Shown: positions 58,890-64,000 of the stretch, piece by piece
Position numbering within the stretch: the first letter of the stretch is position 1
Layout: the number at the start of each line of letters is the position of its first letter
Assembly: GCA_050084985.1 (NCBI GenBank)
Contig: JBITNC010000001.1
Span: 59,272,001 to 59,336,000, forward strand
Direction of reading: 5' to 3'
DNA length: 64,000 nt
Origin: Nageia nagi
Taxonomy: Eukaryota > Pinophyta
The notes under the pieces: generated by a model
Databases searched by the model: none
Seen by the model: the letters and a program-made list of their open reading frames with translations, nothing else
Told to the model about the DNA's origin: nothing
Position numbers and translations under genes: made by a program

Positions 58890-61780
58890 TTGCACCACGC
58901 AGTTTGTAAAGGGACTCATCAATAGGACAACTCTATGAATTGTTTGACAAAATTCCACTTCAAAATGTTGTCTCATGAATCATAATGATTTTCAAGATAT
59001 ACACATAATGGTTATGTTAAAATGGCCTATAATTTATAATATGGAACATCTCATTGAGATTTAGTCTCATGGTTTGCAATGATCATAGGATATACACAAA
59101 AAGGCTTACTTTAAAAAGGGTTAAGAATTGTTTGATAAAATATCTCATCAAAAAGAAGTCTCAGGGATCTAAATAATCATGTGATATGATAAGACAAATA
59201 TTTGGAAGGATTATGGATGGGTCTAAGAGAGTGATGATAGTTGCATGTAGGAAATACATGAGTGATGGAGCATATGCCCTAAATTGGGCATGTACAAATG
59301 GGACGGGCCCATCATTTTCACAAATCACATGAGGGAGAAGGTCCTAGTTTTTTGGAGGCATGATGAAGTGGCATGTGATGATTAGATAAGAGGGGTGGTT
59401 CCTAAGCTATCACCTTCTTAAAATCATCACATTTGAAGATTTTGGAAACTATTTTCATGCAATGAAGATGATAGGATACAAGAGACTAGAATCCCCTATG
59501 GGGAACAAATTCAAGATGGATCCTAAATTCTAGAGAATCCTATGCGTGGGATGGGTTGATGGGTTTTTATATGCCCTTGATGGAAATAATTTGACTTGGT
59601 CAAGGTAGGTTGCAATCTCATAGGATACAGGCAAAGTGGTGATCAACAACAGGTAATTTTCCATCAACATAGAGCTAATTAAAGCAACTATAGGTATGGC
59701 CAATGTGGGATGCTAGTACAAAAGGGAAATGAAGGCACCCATTTTTGAGATTCATGCCTTCTATGTGTAAGGTGTGCCACTTCTTGAAACATAAAAAATA
59801 TACCTATCACATTTCCTCCATACAACACCCTTAGGATGGGGTGGCCCAAGTAATTTTCAAGCTTTTCACAATAAAGGGTAGGTTTACATAGTTGTTTAGA
59901 GTAATTTTATCCTCCAAAATCACTTTAGGGGAAGGGAGATGATCAATTTTCCCTTTTTCTATTCTATTCTCTTAGGGAAAGCATTCAAAAGAATATATAA
60001 GTATAGCCTTTACACTAGGGTTTCATCAATATTTTGGTAAATTTTGTGCATGTGGGGGTGTGACAAGTTAGGCCCCTATACTAGCAATTATCAATAGCTC
60101 CAATGTTGCACCCAATACCTGCTAACTCAAAGAGCTTTGAAGCCTATAGGAGCCCATCACTAGTAGTAATTTCATCATACTTAGAGGCACTAGACTTAAA
60201 GGAGGTATGCCTAAAGCTAGACCCTATGTAGGAGTTAAAAAGTAAGATCAAGTTAGTGAACTATTATGATGATGAGGACTTGGAGGAGGAAGAAACTAGC
60301 AAAAGTAGGGGAGAGTCAGCTATAGACCACCCAAACTCTCTAGTAGCTATGGGTGGGGAAGGTACTTCCAAAGTAGGTGAGTCCCCTAGGAAGGGGGAGA
60401 GGAGTCAAATGAATTTCAAATAGTGTTTAAGTAAGAAGAGGAATGGGCATGGTATCCACCAAAGTATGGGTACCAAGGACCAAATTTTTTGGGTAGTAGC
60501 TAGGATGGGGAGAAGTATAAGGAGACTCCTTAGTAGGAATTTACCTCCTAGAATCATCATGCATAACCTCAAAATGGTGGCCTCTAGGCCCCATCATACT
60601 AAATACCCTCATTCCTAAGATGAAGTTCAATAAGGCTTATGGGAAAATAAGGCATTTTAAGGAATGGAGAAGGATAAGAAAAGGAGGTAAGGATTAGAGG
60701 AAAGTATGGGAGTCATACAAGTACTAAATACCATTAAATATCCTTAGTATAGTAAGTAATGATTTGGTGATAGAATATGTAAGGTCACCCTAGCTTCCTA
60801 TTAGAATAAAATCCCCATAGCCATTCCAATTCCCAATTTTGAAGGATTTAACAACATGAAAATTGAGCTGCTATAGGATTGTTTTAACATGGACTCAAAA
60901 TTTGAGGTGGAATGGAGCTCCATTATCCAACCATTTTGAGGGTGGTGTGACCTGAAGATAGCACCAAAGGATGGTACCCCATAGTTGGTGTCACAATATG
61001 ATGATGGGGCACCTAGCTATGAGAAGATTGTTTATAGTTTATTTTACTTTCAATGCAAAATATTGAATATATATATGATGTAAATACAAGTTTTAGGGCC
61101 CTATTCTTTGAAAACCTACTATAAATAGTTTTTACCATTACAAAAAAAAATATGTTGGAAGGATTGGTGAATTATTTAAAAAAACCCTCTGAAATGCCAC
61201 TTGTTTAACCATAATGATCAAATATGAACAAATGGATAAGTTGGAAAAGCCTACAAATTTATTTTATAGAATACATTCATCAAAATATCACCTCATGGAT
61301 CATAGATAATCACAAAATGGATAAAATAAAAAAACCTATGAATGGTTAACAAAATGCTTCATAATAATGCATTATCAAGGTTCAAAATGGTGTACAATAA
61401 GAATATGTTGGAGAAATCTATGTATGATTTGATAGAATGCACTAGCAAAAGGCAATCTCATGGTTTGTTTACACAAACAGATGGATAATGGCTTAACAAA
61501 TGTTTCATCAAAATGCACTTTTATGGGTCGTAATCATCATAGATAAGCACAAATAAATATGTTGGGAAGGCCTATGATTGGTTTTGCCACATGCTTCATG
61601 AAATGTAGTATTAAGGATGTTAGTGTTCATATGATATGCACAAGTTTACATAAAAAATATCTACAAAGGATTTGGTAAAATCCTCTTTGAAATGTTGAGC
61701 CAGAATAGAGGAGAGCCAATGGTTAGGAAGTAATCAAGATTAAATGCTAAAAAAATATTTTCCCATAATATAGCTTTCTA
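58890..61780 (+). pseudogene. PPR-protein gene remnant inside the 5' LTR of element C, split by an insertion
   Basis: This is the homologue of 33780-34740, in two pieces (58890-59201 and 61166-61780). ELFDKIPLQNVVS, then TGA where Trp is expected, then IIMIFKIYT (about 58939-59010) is a well-preserved PPR core. The second piece starts with GELFKKTL. About two CpGs remain, against eleven in the other copy. The break is the 1.9-kb insertion 59213-61154. Confidence 0.65.
59213..61154 (+). mobile_element. Unclassified 1.94-kb insertion with 11-bp direct repeats and A-rich 3' end
   Basis: TTGGAAGGATT occurs at 59202-59212 and again at 61155-61165. The other LTR of C has a single related site (about 34070). 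The insert ends ACAAAAAAAAATATG, and no inverted ends were found. A long, variable-size duplication plus an A-rich 3' end fits LINE-type retroposition better than an LTR or hAT/Mutator element, though a 9-bp Mutator-like duplication cannot be excluded. The plus strand has protein-like stretches such as DGFLYALDGNNLTW (about 59550-59590) and the acidic KLVNYYDDEDLEEEETSKSR (about 60252-60311). I do not recognise them. Purine-rich composition sets it apart from its surroundings. Confidence 0.6.
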
Positions 61781-62010
61781 AAAAAAAAAACTTCCCTAGT
61801 ACACACCACCCTTTTAATTAGTCTTAAGTGAAATCAAACAAAATACAAGGTGGGTACCAACACATGGCCCAATGTAATTTTTATTTTTATTTTAAATTTT
61901 TATTTCAAGTATTATGCTCAAAGAAATGGTTCACTCAAATTCATAAGACCATGAATTTTTATTTAATTTAATTTTTCCTATCTCTTCTTTATATACATGC
62001 GTACATGTGT

Positions 62011-62015
62011 GGACA
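62011..62015. other. Unoccupied paralogue of the element D insertion site
   Basis: The text 'acatgtgtggacaaggtgta' is continuous here. In the 3' LTR of C the matching position is split by 13.7 kb of element D, with GGATA and AGACA at its edges. Confidence 0.85.
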
Positions 62016-63254
62016 AGGTGTACAAACATTCACATGCAAGGATATCAAATAATTACAAATAATATACTTTCTCATGGTATAATTAATGTAAGACTATTAA
62101 TAATAAATAACCTCAATAATATTATCACTCTTAAACAAGCATTTCACACCTTAAAATATACTATAAAAATTATCAAATGAAATTCAAAACTTGGCTAAGC
62201 ATTTTAGCACTAGTGTCTAAAATGCTAGGAAAAGCACCTAGACTTAAGAGGAGGAAGATTTTTTCCTACACATCTTATTAAACCAAGCTTTTGAGGAGAG
62301 GATAAGTGTAATAATGATCATTCACCTAGGTATTTATAACCAAAATATGGCATGGTCCCTCCAAAAGTATAATTATTTATCCACTTCACATGTTTTTGTT
62401 CATGAGGGGTAAGGGTTTTATTATTTTCTGGTAAGATTTTGATAATTTTATTTGAAATTCTTATATCTTACAAAATAATTTGTACACCTCACATTAGGCT
62501 TCAAAGTGTGTGGAAAAGGTTCATCAATAATTTTTCACACCTAACATATAAGATCAAAATGTATGGAGATGATTCCTTTATTATTTTCTTGCAAAATACC
62601 AAGATACCCTTTCAACTAACATAAAATATCAAAATAGTGTTTATCTTTCAACTAACATAAAATATCAAAATAGTGTTTATACCTAAGTTTTTTTTTTCAT
62701 TAAATCATTAGGATTTTATTTTTTGTAAATACTAAAATGATTTTCTAAAATTTCAAATGTAAATATTTGGAATATTCTTTCCAACTTCAAACATAGTCAA
62801 GTAATTTAGGCATGCTCATCAAGTTTTTGGCACACAAGTTTACCTACAGAGACCACCCATCTTGCAAGGTAAATTTTTATCAGTACACACACAAGAATTA
62901 TATATATCATAGGGATCAAATATCATGCATAATAATTATAATATGCATCCATATGATCTATGAAGGTCCCTATGGATATCAATGAATCAAACTCTAATCA
63001 TTTCCTCACTCTTACCAATCCATTCCCATAATCAACTCATGTTGGTTCCTTGGGGTCTCCAACCTAACTCCTACACTGAGTTAACTTGTAACCTATGTCA
63101 TAAACATCTCATATCCAACATCAAACCAATACAATATTGTATTTAACCATTCACAATTAATCATATCATAACATAAATAGTCTCAATTACAATGAGATTC
63201 CTAAAAGCATTCAAGTCATAATAAGAGCAATTAGGTGGGTTGTTACATTATCAT

Positions 63255-64000
63255 GTTTGGAACATTAAAGAAAAATAACATCAATTGGTAAAGAGAAACT
63301 TCTTGTTTACCTCATCATAAAGCTTGTATCACTTGGTGGTATCTAAGTATCCCAAGAAGATACATTTATGATTCAGAGCTCCTAGCTTGTGTTGTTGTTC
63401 CTTAGGAATGAATGCATAATAGATGGAACCAAAAACATGAGATGTCACAAGGAAGAAACATGATAATACCACATTTTAAATAGATCCATGTTGTTGAGAT
63501 ATTGATAAGGAATATGTTTCTCAATTAGATAGCACATTGAAATGCATCACCCCAAAATATTAATTTCATATTTTTGAAAGATAACATAGCACAAGCCATA
63601 TTCAAATGTATCTTATTCATTCATTCTACAACACCATTATGTTAATGATTATAAGGGAAAATGGCTTGATTTTTGATCTTATATTGGTGTGGGTATGAGG
63701 TGAACTAATTAGAAGTATATTCCCCCATTATTAGAATGAAAGATACTAAGACAAGCATGGGCTTCATTCTCTACACTGTCATGAAACTCCTTAAACTTGG
63801 AAAAGGCATTAGACTTATATTTCAATAGATATACCCAATAGATACAAAAATAATCATAAATAAAGGTCAAAAGGTAGCAATTAATAGTTGCAGAATATAT
63901 GGGAAATGGACCACAAACATCAAAGTGAATGAGTTCAAATTTCCTACTAGTTCTCCATTGGGAATCTAAAAAGGGTTGCTTATGATGTTTGCCTAAAATA
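63255..64000 (-). pseudogene. Copia integrase of element B, decayed, N-terminal part beyond the window
   Basis: From the window edge downward the minus strand reads KHHKQPFLDSQWRTSRKFEL, then IHFDVCGPFPI with the first catalytic Asp. LLTFIYDYFCIYWVYLLKYK, SNAFSKFKEFHDSVENEAHA and FHSNNGGIYF follow; here Asp and Glu of the usual SDxGGEY are lost. Near 63400-63270 it reads EQQHKLGALNHKCIFLGYLD, then YKLYDEVNKKFLFTN and CSKHD. This is the standard end of copia integrase. It continues at 31047 across element C. Confidence 0.85.

Larger units (their letters stand above)
31048..63247 (-). mobile_element. Element C: chromovirus-type Ty3/gypsy retrotransposon with about 5-kb LTRs
   Basis: Its minus-strand order is: 5' LTR 55290-63247, PBS 55277-55289, gag, protease, RT, RNase H, integrase, chromodomain-like tail, polypurine tract 49838-49854, and 3' LTR 31048-49837 interrupted by element D. 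LTRs begin TGTAACAACTC and end GCATTACA or GCATTGCA. It sits in the linker of copia B. The direct repeat ATCAT occurs at 31042-31046 and 63250-63254, one or two bases from the LTR ends, and is a likely target duplication. Without later insertions each LTR is about 5.05-5.1 kb. Confidence 0.85.
55290..63247 (-). repeat. 5' LTR of element C, enlarged by two later insertions
   Basis: It is collinear with 31048-34924 plus 48661-49837, apart from insertions at 55562-56441 (solo LTR) and 59213-61154. It ends at 63247 with GGTTGTTACA, next to copia integrase sequence. The unoccupied D target (GGACA, 62011-62015) is in this LTR. Confidence 0.85.
17593..64000 (-). mobile_element. Element A: gypsy-type retrotransposon with about 5-kb LTRs, partial at window end, heavily nested
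   Basis: On the minus strand the order is 5' LTR (26082 upward, interrupted at about 28738), PBS (26067-26081), interior with gag (22564-26066), polypurine tract (22552-22563) and 3' LTR (17593-22551). The two LTRs match from 17593/26082 up to about 20420/28737, where copia element B splits the 5' LTR. The rest of the 5' LTR must lie beyond base 64000. The interior is only 3.5 kb and no protease, RT or integrase was seen, so A looks non-autonomous. Confidence 0.7.
28738..64000 (-). mobile_element. Element B: Ty1/copia retrotransposon, split by element C, partial at window end
   Basis: On the minus strand the visible parts are integrase (64000-63255), then the insertion of C (31048-63247), then the linker, RT and RNase H (31047-28960), a polypurine tract and a short 3' LTR (28738-28941). 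The integrase text runs up to CSKHD at 63255 and the linker resumes at 31047 with NDVVKW and LDHLDQFTHGKP, so the two pieces were once joined. The 5' LTR and gag lie beyond the window. Confidence 0.8.

Noticed and set aside
1-64000. Intact host protein genes, tRNA, rRNA or organellar insertions
   Set aside because: No intact exon-intron structure, tRNA cloverleaf, rRNA segment or plastid/mitochondrial gene was recognised on either strand. Most short open frames are chance frames in AT-rich DNA or shadows of decayed retroelement genes.

Overview
This window looks like intergenic DNA from a large, old plant genome. It is about 70% A+T, mostly poor in CpG, and packed with decayed LTR retrotransposons. 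Their primer-binding sites resemble the 3' end of plant initiator Met-tRNA. They carry plant chromovirus, Tat-type Ty3/gypsy and Ty1/copia polyproteins, a PIF1-type helicase fragment and pentatricopeptide-repeat (PPR) remnants. The depth of nesting and heavy decay without removal would suit a gymnosperm, but that is an inference. No intact host gene, tRNA, rRNA or CRISPR array was seen. Nearly every coding signal is a pseudogene with stops, many explicable by C-to-T or G-to-A change.

Left part (1-17592). A short LTR element with a non-coding-like interior is arranged head to tail (internal - LTR - internal - LTR, 1-3743). It is followed by a Tat-type gypsy integrase (3835-5050) and an LTR with TATA box and Met-type PBS (5309-5740). 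Next come AT-rich DNA, an island richer in CpG with a promoter-like stretch, a PIF1 helicase C-terminus and a 156-bp near-perfect hairpin (6500-8140). After that lie minisatellites, a second copy of the LTR (10536-10952), and RT/RNase H/second RNase H of a Tat-type pol (12796-14240).

Right part (17593-64000). This is a nest of elements, all on the minus strand. Element A (gypsy, about 5-kb LTRs, only a gag recognised) has its 3' LTR at 17593-22551, its interior at 22552-26081 and its 5' LTR from 26082. That 5' LTR is broken at about 28738 by copia element B. B is broken between its integrase and RT by chromovirus C (31048-63247), which keeps gag, protease, RT, RNase H, integrase and a chromodomain-like tail. 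The 3' LTR of C is broken at 34924/34925 by element D (34925-48660). D has 4.6-kb LTRs and a 4.5-kb interior without recognisable gag or pol but with a decayed, coiled-coil-rich reading frame. C also received two solo LTRs (52739-53370 and 55562-56441) and a 1.9-kb insertion with an A-rich end (59213-61154).

The most notable observations are: PPR-gene remnants inside the LTRs of both C and D; the unknown protein of D, which shares PBS and terminal sequences with C and may have depended on it; a marked difference in CpG loss between the two LTRs of both C and D; an unoccupied copy of the D insertion site in the other C LTR; and an inverted duplication of the YVDD segment in the copia RT.
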